Positions 55,683 through 64,000 of a DNA stretch of 64,000 nucleotides are shown one piece after another. A program made the position numbers and the translations under genes. The stretch's first letter is position 1. Each line of letters opens with the position of its first letter. The stretch is from Spirosoma aureum. Lineage in GTDB: Bacteria; Bacteroidota; Bacteroidia; Cytophagales; Spirosomataceae. The stretch covers positions 642,501 through 706,500 of the forward strand of contig NZ_CP050063.1 of the NCBI RefSeq assembly GCF_011604685.1. Direction: 5' to 3'. The notes under the pieces are model-generated. The model saw only the letters and a list, made by a program, of their open reading frames with translations. It ran no database searches and was not told the DNA's origin.

Positions 55683-57077
55683 TCAGGGACGACCAAAATG
55701 GCCTAGAACCAGAACTAATCCGGCATTGGCCCGAACATAATAATCGTTACGGGTACCAGCCGCAAGGCCGTCCAGCACGTCTGTAAAAGGTTGATGATAT
55801 TCAAGCGTTCCGCGCAGCCCCAATGTTCCTGACAAACGGTATTCGAGACCTCCCCCTCCACTAAGGGTGAAATACCGCTGGTTGGCTGGCTCCAGCATGA
55901 TACCCAGTTTTCGAATCGTATAGCCAGCACCGGCATAAAACAACGGTGTAAATCGCTGGTTAGGTAGGGCTCTAAATAAAATATTGCCCGTAAACTCGTT
56001 GACATCTATCGACAGAAAACGCTTGGTTGCCAGTGTGCCAGTCGAGGCATTTGCCTGAATGGCTAGATAGGGAGTCAAGTAGACTTCCAGCGAAGCACCA
56101 TACCCGATTTTGTTGAGTGGCGAGGAATAATCACCCTGATAGCGCCAGGCCGAACCGTAGGGCTGGACAATGATTCTTGGAACGGCCATCTGTTCACGGG
56201 CGCCATATACATCGGTCTGAACCATTTCTGACCGTTCTTCCTCGTAAGCATTCAACATGTTTTTGGTTCGCGCAGTCGACCGGGGCGATGAAGTCCATAA
56301 ACTGTCGCGAATTCCTTCAAGAACCATTGAATGAACCGCTTTTTCGATGGCTTCTGTAACCGCTAAGTGTGCTGGTTCGGTTGTGGTAAAACCCGTTTCT
56401 GCTTCGAGTAATCGCTTAAAATTGACGAACCGAAACACCCCGCCATCTACAGCCTGCGACAGAATCGTTTTCGATGTGTATATCGTTTTGAGAATTTTTC
56501 CGGTTTTGGTTGCCACCGCCCGCAGGTAAACAGTAACCCGGTCTTGCCTGTATTGTGTAGATCCACCCGTGCCAAAGTAGCGCAGGCCAGCTCCGCCCGT
56601 AACCGTATTCGCATCATAAGACACGACTCCACCCTCCATAATAAGCCCGGCAAACAGCAAAGGAGGCAGGCTATTGTCTTCATTTTTAAATTGCGCCATG
56701 CTCGACCGGATAATTTTCCGTTCGTTTAGCAGATTACTCACATTCTCCCGTTCGACCGGAACAAACCAATTGCTTTCTTCCAGGGCTTTCATCAGAATGT
56801 TGGTTGCTCCCTGTGTAACGGCGGTTGAGAAGTTGGATCCGGTTTCGGTCAGTTTATACTGGCCTGTCAGGTCGCGGAATTTATAGACCGCTGCGTAGAT
56901 TTTTTCATTCGGTTCGGGAAGTGTCCGTAACGAACCTGTTACGGGAGTTTCTTCGCCCAGTCGGGCGGGGCGGATACCTTTGGGCTGGTGCATATAGGCG
57001 CTACAGCCGCTCAAAAGCCAGCAACAGGCCACTGGAGCCAGCCCGTAGGCTGCCCATTTTAGTAAGTTAGTAAACAT
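55683..57077 (-). CDS. csgG: curli secretion channel CsgG with C-terminal barrel extension
   Basis: 464 residues. Lipoprotein signal with LSGC (C25). Residues about 45-265 match CsgG (EKIYAAVYKFRDLTGQYK, LLNERKIIRSS, LLFAGLIMEGGVVSYD), the nonameric outer-membrane export pore. From about 300 a C-terminal domain looks like an eight-strand outer-membrane beta barrel (QNQRFTPLFYAGAGYTIR-like strands). Enteric CsgG is about 277 residues, so the extension is a marked difference, though seen in Bacteroidota. It is the core of the operon with csgE and csgF upstream. Confidence 0.9.
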   Translation of the reverse strand: MFTNLLKWAAYGLAPVACCWLLSGCSAYMHQPKGIRPARLGEETPVTGSLRTLPEPNEKIYAAVYKFRDLTGQYKLTETGSNFSTAVTQGATNILMKALEESNWFVPVERENVSNLLNERKIIRSSMAQFKNEDNSLPPLLFAGLIMEGGVVSYDANTVTGGAGLRYFGTGGSTQYRQDRVTVYLRAVATKTGKILKTIYTSKTILSQAVDGGVFRFVNFKRLLEAETGFTTTEPAHLAVTEAIEKAVHSMVLEGIRDSLWTSSPRSTARTKNMLNAYEEERSEMVQTDVYGAREQMAVPRIIVQPYGSAWRYQGDYSSPLNKIGYGASLEVYLTPYLAIQANASTGTLATKRFLSIDVNEFTGNILFRALPNQRFTPLFYAGAGYTIRKLGIMLEPANQRYFTLSGGGGLEYRLSGTLGLRGTLEYHQPFTDVLDGLAAGTRNDYYVRANAGLVLVLGHFGRP

Positions 57078-57129
57078 GAAAAAGGTCGGTTTAGAGCGAA
57101 ATAGGACTACTCAACATGGCTATTACCCA

Positions 57130-57549
57130 TTAAAAATAGGGTACTGTAATCGTCGTTTGCCCGCCTTTCCCATCCGTAATCTGGATATTTATGCCGTCAG
57201 TGCCGTTGGCTACGATCACCTGTAAGTCGCCGAACTGGAACGTTCCTTCCTTCAGCCCCTGTTCACCAAACTGACTCGTAAACAGATTGCGTGATAACTG
57301 ACTAAGGAGTTGATTCTGAAGTGTCTGAGAAAAGCTTGTTAGTGCACTATTCTGTGTGCTCGACGAGGTTGTCGCTTTAGGCGTCGATGGATCCTTGAGC
57401 TTATCCTGCGCCTGTGCCGAACTAAGCATCCATGCATAATTGAACGTATTGCCCCCAAACGATGGATTGTTTGGATGATACACAAATGATTGTGCCTGCC
57501 CCGCCAGACTTAGCAGGAGCAAAAAACAAATAGGTAATGACTGTACCAT
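57130..57549 (-). CDS. csgF: curli assembly factor CsgF
   Basis: 139 residues with a cleaved signal (about 1-20). The mature start SFVYHPNNPSFGGNTFNYAWMLSSAQAQ is the CsgF signature that inserts into the CsgG pore and couples secretion to nucleation. Length and order agree with the family. It lies between csgE and csgG. Confidence 0.93.
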   Translation of the reverse strand: MVQSLPICFLLLLSLAGQAQSFVYHPNNPSFGGNTFNYAWMLSSAQAQDKLKDPSTPKATTSSSTQNSALTSFSQTLQNQLLSQLSRNLFTSQFGEQGLKEGTFQFGDLQVIVANGTDGINIQITDGKGGQTTITVPYF

Positions 57550-57646
57550 GAGATGAAGTTTCAGTTGAATGTGGTGTGAATTGCATGTGTACTAAAGCCG
57601 GTTCAGACCGGCTGAATAATCATTGCCCGGCTATTGCCGATGCCAC

Positions 57647-58180
57647 TTATTTTATGCCCGTACCGCGCTGGTCTTCGTCGCCCAGCTGATTGGTTACCGT
57701 TTGTATAGTTGCAAAATAACCCCGAACAATCTCTACAGCATAGGTAGCGTACTCGTCGATAACATCGCGCCGGGAAGGAACAAATTGCTGCCAGAGTAGC
57801 TCGTTGTCAACGCTGACCGAAATGATATTCGCCAGTGAATTACCAGCCGAGGGCATCTCTTCTATCGTTACGACAAACTCGCTCAGATTGAAAACCGCCG
57901 ATGCGTTCGAATTGACAACGGTTGAATCGGTGAATACATTTGCCGCTAAACTAAGTGGTAAACTACTCCACTGCTGGTAGAAAGATTCATAAAAATCCCG
58001 GCCAATTTTTGTTCGGGTAATATCCAGAACAATACTGGAAGGGCCATTTTCGTCCATCATTTCCTCTACGAGCGAATCTTCGACCATGATTTCAGCAAAC
58101 TCATCTATTGGGCTCTGGGCATGGGCCGAAACCGTCAACAGCCCCAGGGCTATCCATAGTATCATCAGATACAGTCGCAC
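57647..58180 (-). CDS. csgE: curli chaperone CsgE
   Basis: 177 residues with a signal peptide (about 1-22). The mature part matches CsgE: ITRTKIGRDFYESFYQQW and VTIEEMPSAGNSLANIISVSVDN. In E. coli CsgE caps CsgG and delivers CsgA. It starts 6 nt after the upstream curlin-like gene, so they share a transcript. Confidence 0.9.
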   Translation of the reverse strand: MRLYLMILWIALGLLTVSAHAQSPIDEFAEIMVEDSLVEEMMDENGPSSIVLDITRTKIGRDFYESFYQQWSSLPLSLAANVFTDSTVVNSNASAVFNLSEFVVTIEEMPSAGNSLANIISVSVDNELLWQQFVPSRRDVIDEYATYAVEIVRGYFATIQTVTNQLGDEDQRGTGIK

Positions 58181-58186
58181 GGCAGA

Positions 58187-58663
58187 TCAGAGATGATTAT
58201 TGGTCAGGATCACTTTCATGCCGCCCGTTTGCTCGATTCGCATGGGCACACCAACAGACAGGCTACCTTCCCGGATCAGTTGATTGCCATCACCCCGCTG
58301 AATGAGCTGGACGTCGACATTGTTTGAGCGCACGTCAGGCATGGTCAGCACGTTTTGATTGCCAATCTGATCGACGGTATAGTGATTGCCGTTGCCAATC
58401 AGGTTTAATTCGAGCTGATTCTGATTCCCTGTTTGTCGCAACAGCATCGCGTTGGCACTTCCCTGACTACTGGTTAGTAGCTTATTCCCTGTACCGGCCT
58501 GGTCGATGAGTACGGTCGAGCCCACGGCTGCGTTTCCCGACACAATGGCCTGTTGCACGAGAGTGTTTGTTCCGCTGCCGGTCTGTTTCCAGAACACGTC
58601 TGACTGAGCCGACGCGCTCAGCGCAATAATACTTAAGCAAAAAGTCAGTAGAAGCCGTATCAT
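58187..58663 (-). CDS. curlin-repeat protein (CsgB-like)
   Basis: 158 residues from MIRLLLTFCLSIIALSASAQ (ATG at 58663; the frame opens 23 codons earlier). After the signal, repeats rich in Gln, Asn and Gly recur about every 22 residues (IDQAGTGNKLL, LRQTGNQNQLEL, VDQIGNQNVLTM, IQRGDGNQLI), the curlin strand-turn-strand pattern. It may be the nucleator or a minor subunit; assigning CsgA or CsgB roles from sequence alone is unsafe. Confidence 0.82.
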   Translation of the reverse strand: MIRLLLTFCLSIIALSASAQSDVFWKQTGSGTNTLVQQAIVSGNAAVGSTVLIDQAGTGNKLLTSSQGSANAMLLRQTGNQNQLELNLIGNGNHYTVDQIGNQNVLTMPDVRSNNVDVQLIQRGDGNQLIREGSLSVGVPMRIEQTGGMKVILTNNHL

Positions 58664-58761
58664 AGCTTTTGAATGAACTTTGAGGGTGGATAAAAGTCTG
58701 AAAGAGCGAAGAAAACTCAGACTGTTGCCCATGGCGACAGCCTGAGTTGCACCCGTGTGAG

Positions 58762-59697
58762 TTAGTTGCTCTGCCGAACAAACCCTAGATTAGAGTTACC
58801 GTTCTGGTTGATGTACAGCGTCTGACCATTGCCTGTTTGTAGCGATTCCAGGCGGTTATTCGCTCCATCCTGACGTGCATTAATGCCATCAAACCCTCTG
58901 ACGAGGTGATCTGATCCATACTGATTTATATCGGCGTAGTTATTTGGACCAAAAGCCTGTACCAGTCTGATGGTGTTTCTAACCCCATCCTGATAGGTCT
59001 TGGTCTGGTTTAAATCGCCTTCCTGCCGAACATACGCGTAATTGCGATCAAACCAGGTAGGTGAACCCTGCTGGTCGATACGCAGTTTATTGCGACTTCC
59101 GTATTGCTCACCGATGGCTTCGTTCCAGTTATTATTCTGGTAAATTTCGCCCGTGTTCGCATCACCGATCTGCGTAAGTCTCGCCAGGTTATCATTACCC
59201 CTTTGCCGGATAAATGAGTTGGTAATGTCAAAACCCACGATCTGATCCGACTGATAGTCCAGAAAAATCCGGTTGCGATTACCTTCCTGCAGGAACTCTG
59301 CTTTTGCCGCTGTTCCATCTACGCTTATCTGGCTGGAGGAGATGTAGTTACTACGTCCAAATTGCCGCGAGAAGGCCGATGAGTTCGCCTTTTCCTGTTT
59401 AAAATAAGCCCAGTTAATCTGATCTCCGCGTTGGAACGAATTGACCTCATGGCCGTGCCCGTTTTGTCTGGACTCGGCAAATTGGTCATAACCCTCCTGG
59501 GCTAACGTTGATTTATTGAACGACGAACTAGTACCGTTACCGTTCTGATAAATGTATGCATCGTGTAGCTGACCAGTCTGGTACACTTTGCCATCATTAT
59601 AGAGACCGGCCTGATTCAGGAAGGCTTCATTATACTGAGCAAAACTTGTTGCGGCAACAACCAGTAAGGTTGCACCTGTCAATAGTATTTTTTTCAT
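58762..59697 (-). CDS. large curlin-repeat protein (CsgA-like)
   Basis: 311 residues with signal MKKILLTGATLLVVAATSFA. About 11-12 degenerate curlin repeats follow, each with Q/N-x-G or Q-x-G-x-x-N cores (YQTGQLHDAYIYQNGNG, IRQRGNDNLARLTQIGDAN, YVRQEGDLNQTKTYQDGV). It is more than twice as long as E. coli CsgA and is the best candidate for the main amyloid subunit. It is the second gene of the operon. Confidence 0.85.
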   Translation of the reverse strand: MKKILLTGATLLVVAATSFAQYNEAFLNQAGLYNDGKVYQTGQLHDAYIYQNGNGTSSSFNKSTLAQEGYDQFAESRQNGHGHEVNSFQRGDQINWAYFKQEKANSSAFSRQFGRSNYISSSQISVDGTAAKAEFLQEGNRNRIFLDYQSDQIVGFDITNSFIRQRGNDNLARLTQIGDANTGEIYQNNNWNEAIGEQYGSRNKLRIDQQGSPTWFDRNYAYVRQEGDLNQTKTYQDGVRNTIRLVQAFGPNNYADINQYGSDHLVRGFDGINARQDGANNRLESLQTGNGQTLYINQNGNSNLGFVRQSN

Positions 59698-59748
59698 TGT
59701 GAATAGAAAATAATAAGTGAAACATAAACTAGATAGAAGCGTGCATAA

Positions 59749-60147
59749 TTACCGGCGTTGACGCCGTTTGGGAGTGCGGGGCTGATGGGTGACCGGCTTC
59801 TGGCCAGGAAGCAGCGTCACCGTATTGTTGTCCGTTCCTGACGATTGGTTAATAATCGCCGAGGATTGACCTTCCTGCGACAGTTCGACCGAGTTTGGGC
59901 CGTCACTGCGCTGATTGATCGTCGTTTGGGTGTTTTTATCCACCCGTAGGCTAATCCGGTTACCGGTTTGCCCACTACTGCTCGAATCAGTACTGTTTTG
60001 ATTGATAATGACGCTGTTGCCACTGCCCGATTGCGAAACCATGGCGTGGTTGCCCGGAGAACCCTGTTGACTAATGGATATATGGTTCTGGGCAGTTGAG
60101 GCAAATGCAGATAGCATAGCCAGGCTGGAGAGAGCTAGTTTTTTCAT
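59749..60147 (-). CDS. small curlin-repeat protein with basic tail
   Basis: 132 residues with signal MKKLALSSLAMLSAFASTAQ. Four or five curlin-like repeats (ISISQQGSPGNHAMVSQSG, SVIINQNST, VELSQEGQSSAIINQSSG) precede a strongly basic tail ending PRTPKRRQRR. E. coli CsgB also ends in basic residues that help surface nucleation, so this is a candidate nucleator. It is the first gene of the operon. Confidence 0.8.
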   Translation of the reverse strand: MKKLALSSLAMLSAFASTAQNHISISQQGSPGNHAMVSQSGSGNSVIINQNSTDSSSSGQTGNRISLRVDKNTQTTINQRSDGPNSVELSQEGQSSAIINQSSGTDNNTVTLLPGQKPVTHQPRTPKRRQRR

Positions 60148-60593
60148 GCCGGAAGATCACTAATGGTGTATAGGATAGTGTCGACAATGGTTCACAACTC
60201 GCTAACCAACAGAAACAATTACTCATCCGGCCACCCCAAAATCGTACTGTTTATGGGCCGCCGAACAGGGTTTTACTTATTCGGCGTACTGCGGTCGGTT
60301 GAGTTACTGCTTAAATGGGTTAGTGGGTTTTGTATTACCCTGAAGACGAAACAAAGGTGAAAGGTAAAAGAACGTCGTGCTTGAAAAGGGTAGTAAACGA
60401 CCTGTTTTGGTTATTAAACAGCTTTTTTTTGTACGTAAGCTGTATGCCGTACGGCTAATAAAATGGCTTTTTGTTACCGCAAAATAAAACGCGTATAAGT
60501 ATGAATTGACTTTATCCTTTACGACGCCCTATTTTACTCCTCGTCCTTCAACAAGGCAAATGCTTGATTATCAAAAGCATAAACTAACACACC
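60148..60593. other. divergent regulatory region of the curli operon and LytTR gene
   Basis: 446 bp with no convincing gene (a 65-codon frame is present but low quality). Both promoters must lie here. On the - strand, TACCTTTC near 60360-60370 is a 7/8 match to the Bacteroidota -7 element, but the -33 match is poor. A short hairpin (tgcttgattatcaaaagca) lies near 60561-60579 before the LytTR gene. Confidence 0.45.
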
Positions 60594-61394
60594 ATGAAAA
60601 ATAATAAACGTAAAGTGCTGCTCATCAGCCATGATACCTCGTCGACGGCTTATCTGGCGCAGGTTTTGGAAAAATCAGGAAGTTATGCTGTCAAAACCGC
60701 CACAACAGGTCGAGCGGCAGTAGGTATTCACAAACAAACAGCCATTGATCTGGCATTTTGTGACGTTGAGTTAAAAGGGAGCTGGAGTAGTGCTGAAACA
60801 GTACGCCAACTCAGGCTACTAAATCCGCTTGCCATCATTTACCTAACCGATCCGGCCTCCGAACAACTACCGCCATCAGCCCAAACTAATCCTGCAAATC
60901 CAGTAACCTACCTGCATAAGCCAGTAAGCTTTGATGAACTATTTCAGACAATTAATGCGGTGGTTGGCTCATTAAATGATAAAAGTGTTGCGAAGTTGCC
61001 TGCGGAAAGGCTGGAGGAGGCTGAACTGGAAGATAAAACTGATCTGAAAAAACACAAGCTTGGGCGTGAGGCAATCTTTATGATTGACGATAACATATTC
61101 ATAAAATATAATTATCAATTTGTCAAAGTACCCCTCAAAGACATTATTCTGCTGGAAGCCAACATGTACGTTACACTAATTACAACCAACCGGAAGTTTG
61201 TTCTCCGGCTAACACTGAGCTCTTTATTGGAACGTCTCAATCTGGAGACTTTAGTTCGCGTACATCGATCCTTTGCCATAAATATTCAAAAAGTCGACTT
61301 ATTCACTGAGCATGAAGTCATTATTGGCCAGCATAGAGTACCCTTAGGGCGGCACTACAGGCGGCAGTTCATTGATCACTTTCAATTTCGATAA
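60594..61394 (+). CDS. LytTR-family response regulator
   Basis: 266 residues. The receiver (about 5-125) has D57 in LAFCDVELKG and the conserved Lys in YLHKPVS; one acidic-pocket position appears replaced (LLISHDTSS). The LytTR DNA-binding domain covers about 165-266 (DIILLEANMYVTLITTN, RVHRSFAINIQKVD). It is divergent from the curli operon and is a natural candidate for its regulator, replacing the CsgD role of enteric bacteria. No kinase is adjacent. Confidence 0.9.
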   Translation: MKNNKRKVLLISHDTSSTAYLAQVLEKSGSYAVKTATTGRAAVGIHKQTAIDLAFCDVELKGSWSSAETVRQLRLLNPLAIIYLTDPASEQLPPSAQTNPANPVTYLHKPVSFDELFQTINAVVGSLNDKSVAKLPAERLEEAELEDKTDLKKHKLGREAIFMIDDNIFIKYNYQFVKVPLKDIILLEANMYVTLITTNRKFVLRLTLSSLLERLNLETLVRVHRSFAINIQKVDLFTEHEVIIGQHRVPLGRHYRRQFIDHFQFR

Positions 61395-61591
61395 AATAAG
61401 TTGTTCATAGCCCTTGCTAAACCAACTAGACTGCCAGCCCGATTGAAGAGATACAACGACCATATGAGTATAACCAAAGTCAGTTTATAAACTTCCCGGA
61501 TTAATTAACTCAGCCCATCATTCTCTATTTCGTCCGCTGAGCACTGAAACTGTGTCGGCTCATGGGTTATTGATAAGATTAAATGCCCCGG

Positions 61592-61625
61592 ATAAGGCCC
61601 ACTTAGTTCATGGCCCTTATTTTTG
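61592..61625 (+). terminator. terminator after the LytTR gene
   Basis: The arms ataaggcc and ggcccttat pair with a one-base bulge and are followed by ttttt. It overlaps the upstream ATG frame of the mscS gene, which supports a later start for mscS. Confidence 0.65.
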
Positions 61626-61675
61626 TGATTGTGATTACAAATTTTTGTAAATCATCTAAATCGGGGCAAGAGGTC

Positions 61676-62785
61676 ATGCAGCAACAAGTAGAGTCATGGA
61701 TACGAGCTATAGTCCGTTGGTTCGGGTACGTCCCGAACCGGGATATATCGGGTTGGGTTTTACTGACAACGGCTATCGTATTGGGGCTGGCAGTCGATCT
61801 TGTCGTTACTCAGATCATTCGATTCATTGTTCGTCGCCGGGCATTTCAAACACTGGATTTTCTCAAAACCCATGTGCGTTGGGCATTCTGGGCGTTTGTA
61901 CCCTCTTTGTTTTTTCTGTTGGCTACCAATATTCAGCCAGAGCGTTTTTTGCGTCGGCATCCGATTGCCGATAAAACGGCTGAGGTTTTATTTTTGATAA
62001 CAGCAACCTGGCTAAGCGTTAAGATACTGAAAGTTGGGGAGTTAATCCTGATCCGGCAATACGATACAACGAAAGATGTTAACCTGTCGCAGCGAAAGTT
62101 TGTCACGCAAGTGCGGTTTGCCAGGCGTCTGGTCGCCATTGGGATCATTCTCATTGGTATATCATTAATACTGATCTCATTTCAGGGTAGCCGAAAAGTA
62201 GGGCTCAGCGTGCTGACTTCGGCGGGGGTTGTATCGGTCGTAATTGGTTTTGCGGCTCAAAAAACACTGGCTAACTTACTGGCTGGCATTCAGATTGCCT
62301 TCAATCAACAGATACGATTAGATGATGCCGTCGTGGTCGAAAAGGAATGGGGACGCATTGAAGAAATCAACCTCACCAGTGTCATCGTTCGGATTTGGGA
62401 TCGCCGTCGGTTAATTTTACCGATCACGTACTTTGTCGAAACACCGTTCGAAAACTGGACCCGCTCCGACGCGTCTATTATTGGGGCCATTTTTCTATAC
62501 TTGGATTACAACGTACCCGTCGACAAAATCCGCGAAAAAGCTCGCGAAATAGCTGAAAATGACCCGCTCTGGACAGGTGAAAGTTTTGCCGTTCAGGTTA
62601 CCGATACAACGCCGACCTGTATTCAGGTGCGGATACTTGCGTCTGCCCCGGATGCTCCTTCTGCGTTTGATCTACGCTGTCACCTGCGTGAGCAACTCAT
62701 CGCTTTCATTCGTGATGAATACCCGCAAAGCCTTCCGCAAACGCGCCTGATGCTGGCCGAAGAATTACGGCCCAAAGAAGTATAG
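61676..62785 (+). CDS. mechanosensitive channel, MscS family
   Basis: 369 residues from MQQQVESWIRAIV (ATG at 61676). Four or so membrane helices (about 25-45, 68-88, 105-123, 150-190); the pore-lining helix VSVVIGFAAQKTLANLLAGIQIAFNQ and the beta domain (RLDDAVVVEKEWGRIEEINLTSV) are typical of MscS. It releases solutes on hypo-osmotic shock. The frame opens 22 codons earlier, but that part overlaps a terminator. Confidence 0.92.
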   Translation: MQQQVESWIRAIVRWFGYVPNRDISGWVLLTTAIVLGLAVDLVVTQIIRFIVRRRAFQTLDFLKTHVRWAFWAFVPSLFFLLATNIQPERFLRRHPIADKTAEVLFLITATWLSVKILKVGELILIRQYDTTKDVNLSQRKFVTQVRFARRLVAIGIILIGISLILISFQGSRKVGLSVLTSAGVVSVVIGFAAQKTLANLLAGIQIAFNQQIRLDDAVVVEKEWGRIEEINLTSVIVRIWDRRRLILPITYFVETPFENWTRSDASIIGAIFLYLDYNVPVDKIREKAREIAENDPLWTGESFAVQVTDTTPTCIQVRILASAPDAPSAFDLRCHLREQLIAFIRDEYPQSLPQTRLMLAEELRPKEV

Positions 62786-62807
62786 CCAATGTAAATTTAG
62801 TAAGCTT

Positions 62808-62921
62808 ATGCCTATCCGAATTGTTTTGGTAGATGACCATCCGGTGGTTCTCGATGGGATCAGACTGATGTTCGGTCTGTACGTGGGCTGTACATGCCGG
62901 CCTGATTTCATACGCCGGTAG
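62808..62921 (+). pseudogene. truncated NarL/FixJ-type response regulator
   Basis: A 37-codon frame starts MPIRIVLVDDHPVVLDGIRL, the unmistakable start of a NarL-type receiver with its acidic pair D9-D10. After about residue 22 the sequence no longer resembles a receiver and the frame stops at 62921. The rest of the receiver and the HTH are missing. An LCCL-domain fragment in another frame begins at the break, so a deletion joined the two genes. Confidence 0.85.
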
Positions 62922-63036
62922 GACGGTTAAGGTTGAGATTCGCCCCGGTCTGGAATCCTACAACGGTAGCTCCCGGAATGGTGTCAATAGTGAAAATTAT
63001 AGCGGTTGGTCCGGAAGTTTCGTTTTTGTTCGGTGA
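62872..63036 (+). pseudogene. 3' fragment of an LCCL-domain gene
   Basis: In the frame beginning about 62872 the translation reads SVCTWAVHAGLISYAG, then VEIRPGLESYNGSSRNGVNS and YSGWSGSFVFVR before the stop at 63034-63036. This is the C-terminal half of an LCCL domain (C-x-A-A/V-x-H-A-G and YNGSSRNGV patterns). It has no start codon of its own and is joined to the truncated receiver gene. Confidence 0.8.
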
Positions 63037-63093
63037 GTTTACGGTGCCAGATGGCAAGAAAAGCAGGGCTTTTTGTATATGCATACGCTCTTT

Positions 63094-64000
63094 TCACTCT
63101 TGTCGAATTGAGTTCAGCGGGTTTGTTAAGGCAGCCCGTACCGTTTCGTAACTGACCACTATGGCTGTTAGTATGACAACCAGAAGGATGCTTAGTAGGA
63201 AAATGAACGCATCGATAGGCACACGATACGTAAAATCTTCGAGCCAGCGATACATCATGAACCAACCCAACGGCACGGCTATCAGGCAGGCAACGGCCAG
63301 TAAGTTGAGGAAAGGCGTAAACAATAGTCTGAGGATCTGGAGCAACGAAGCCCCCATCACTTTGCGGATACCGATCTCCTTGGTACGCCGTTCGGCCAGG
63401 TACGACGACAGACCGAATAAGCCCAGGCAGGCAATCAGAATGGACAGCAGAGAAAATGCCTTAAATAAACCCGACATCCGGTTTTCGCCTTCATACATCC
63501 GACCAAACTCCTCGCTCATGAACCAGTGATCGAAGCCAGCATCGGGCAGTACCTGCTTCCACTTTTTCTCGACCTCGGCTATCTTTTCCTGAAACTTGCC
63601 ATTGGGCAATTTTATGTACATAATCTGATCTTCGGGGTCAGGTCGGGCGCTGATCGCTAAGGGTGAAATGGTATGATGTATGGACCGAAAAGGAAAATCG
63701 CGGACAATGCCGATCACGGTTCCTTCCCTCTTCTGATTCGATTCTTCCATGGGTCGTTTTACGGTCAGGCGCATGCCCAGCACTTTATCCAGCGGAAGAC
63801 CCAGCGCTTTGACGGCACTTTCGTTGAGCAGATACGCGCTGGAATCGGCTGGGTTATCCGACCTGAATTTTCGGCCCGCGACCAGCTCCAGATTAAAGGC
63901 GTTCGGGAGGTCAAAGTCACCTTTCATACCTGCCCATCGGTGTGGCTGATTACCAAGTTGCGGAAACGTAACATCATGATCCAGTGAGCCAAAATAATCC
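63094..64000 (-). CDS. ABC transporter permease, MacB/FtsX type (3' part)
   Basis: The frame is open to the window edge, giving 301 residues of the C-terminal part; the first visible residues are DYFGSLDHDVTFPQLGNQ. A periplasmic MacB-like domain precedes the final FtsX domain with three membrane helices (AFSLLSILIACLGLFGLSSYL onwards) and the signature ERRTKEIGIRKVMGAS. Bacteroidota commonly have such permeases of about 800 residues with two FtsX units. The substrate is unknown. The partner ATPase is not in the window. Confidence 0.9.
   Translation of the reverse strand, partial: DYFGSLDHDVTFPQLGNQPHRWAGMKGDFDLPNAFNLELVAGRKFRSDNPADSSAYLLNESAVKALGLPLDKVLGMRLTVKRPMEESNQKREGTVIGIVRDFPFRSIHHTISPLAISARPDPEDQIMYIKLPNGKFQEKIAEVEKKWKQVLPDAGFDHWFMSEEFGRMYEGENRMSGLFKAFSLLSILIACLGLFGLSSYLAERRTKEIGIRKVMGASLLQILRLLFTPFLNLLAVACLIAVPLGWFMMYRWLEDFTYRVPIDAFIFLLSILLVVILTAIVVSYETVRAALTNPLNSIRQE

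Noticed and set aside
60163..60360. A 65-codon + strand frame in the curli/LytTR intergenic region
   Set aside because: Unusual composition, no ribosome binding context and no family; the region is better explained as regulatory.
62933..63151. A 72-codon + strand frame after the response regulator stub
   Set aside because: It overlaps the LCCL fragment in another frame and the end of the permease gene.

Overview
The window is a piece of a Bacteroidota chromosome, most likely a Cytophagia member close to Spirosoma. This rests on the overall protein character, a Bacteroidota-type promoter (TTG-N19-TAnnTTTG) before leuA, a type IX secretion-style C-terminal tail, a curli operon with several curlin-repeat proteins, a fused ccoNO cytochrome oxidase gene, and low-SD gene starts. 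The genus is an inference. The window opens inside an rRNA operon (3' part of 23S, then 5S and a terminator) and ends inside an ABC-type permease gene.

Layout. (1) 1-1900: 23S (partial) and 5S rRNA, + strand. (2) 2040-17224: a long - strand branched-chain amino acid block in transcription order ilvD, ilvB, ilvN, ilvC, ilvA, a MntA/HepT toxin-antitoxin pair, an AraC regulator, leuC, leuD, a second isopropylmalate/citramalate synthase-family gene, leuB, leuA. It encodes the route from threonine/pyruvate to 2-ketoisovalerate, 2-keto-3-methylvalerate and 2-ketoisocaproate; the aminotransferase is absent. leuA has its own promoter and a leader that looks like a leucine attenuator. A pair of 12-bp dyads with identical spacing lies before both ilvD and leuA. 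(3) 17511-28576: a small lipoprotein, then a + strand cluster of planctomycete-type genes: SGNH hydrolase, beta-propeller/HEAT/cytochrome c protein, PSCyt1-DUF1549-LamG-DUF1553 protein and a Tat-exported DUF1501 protein. (4) 28862-48192: a low-oxygen respiration block: UspA, hemN, a CcoI-type copper ATPase, MFS carrier, fatty acid desaturase, ccoS-ccoNO-ccoQ-ccoP-ccoG-ccoH, a SafE-like membrane protein, a PAS histidine kinase overlapping a receiver-CRP fusion regulator, an alcohol dehydrogenase and a Usp-like protein. (5) 48410-54017: a large secreted FG-GAP/Ig protein and a TPR sensor kinase that lacks the phospho-accepting histidine. (6) 54134-61394: the curli operon (three curlin-like proteins, csgE, csgF, csgG, and a TolB-like lipoprotein) divergent from a LytTR response regulator. 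(7) 61676-64000: MscS channel, a scar joining the start of a NarL-type regulator to the end of an LCCL-domain gene, and the 3' part of a MacB/FtsX-type permease.

The most promising points are regulatory: the shared double dyad of ilvD and leuA, the predicted leuA attenuator, and several long perfect hairpins between operon genes. Other points of note are the HepT/MntA pair inside the biosynthetic block, the His-less kinase, the duplicated roughly 85-residue domain in the secreted protein, and the gene-remnant scar at 62.8-63.0 kb. No tRNA, CRISPR array, insertion sequence or prophage was seen.
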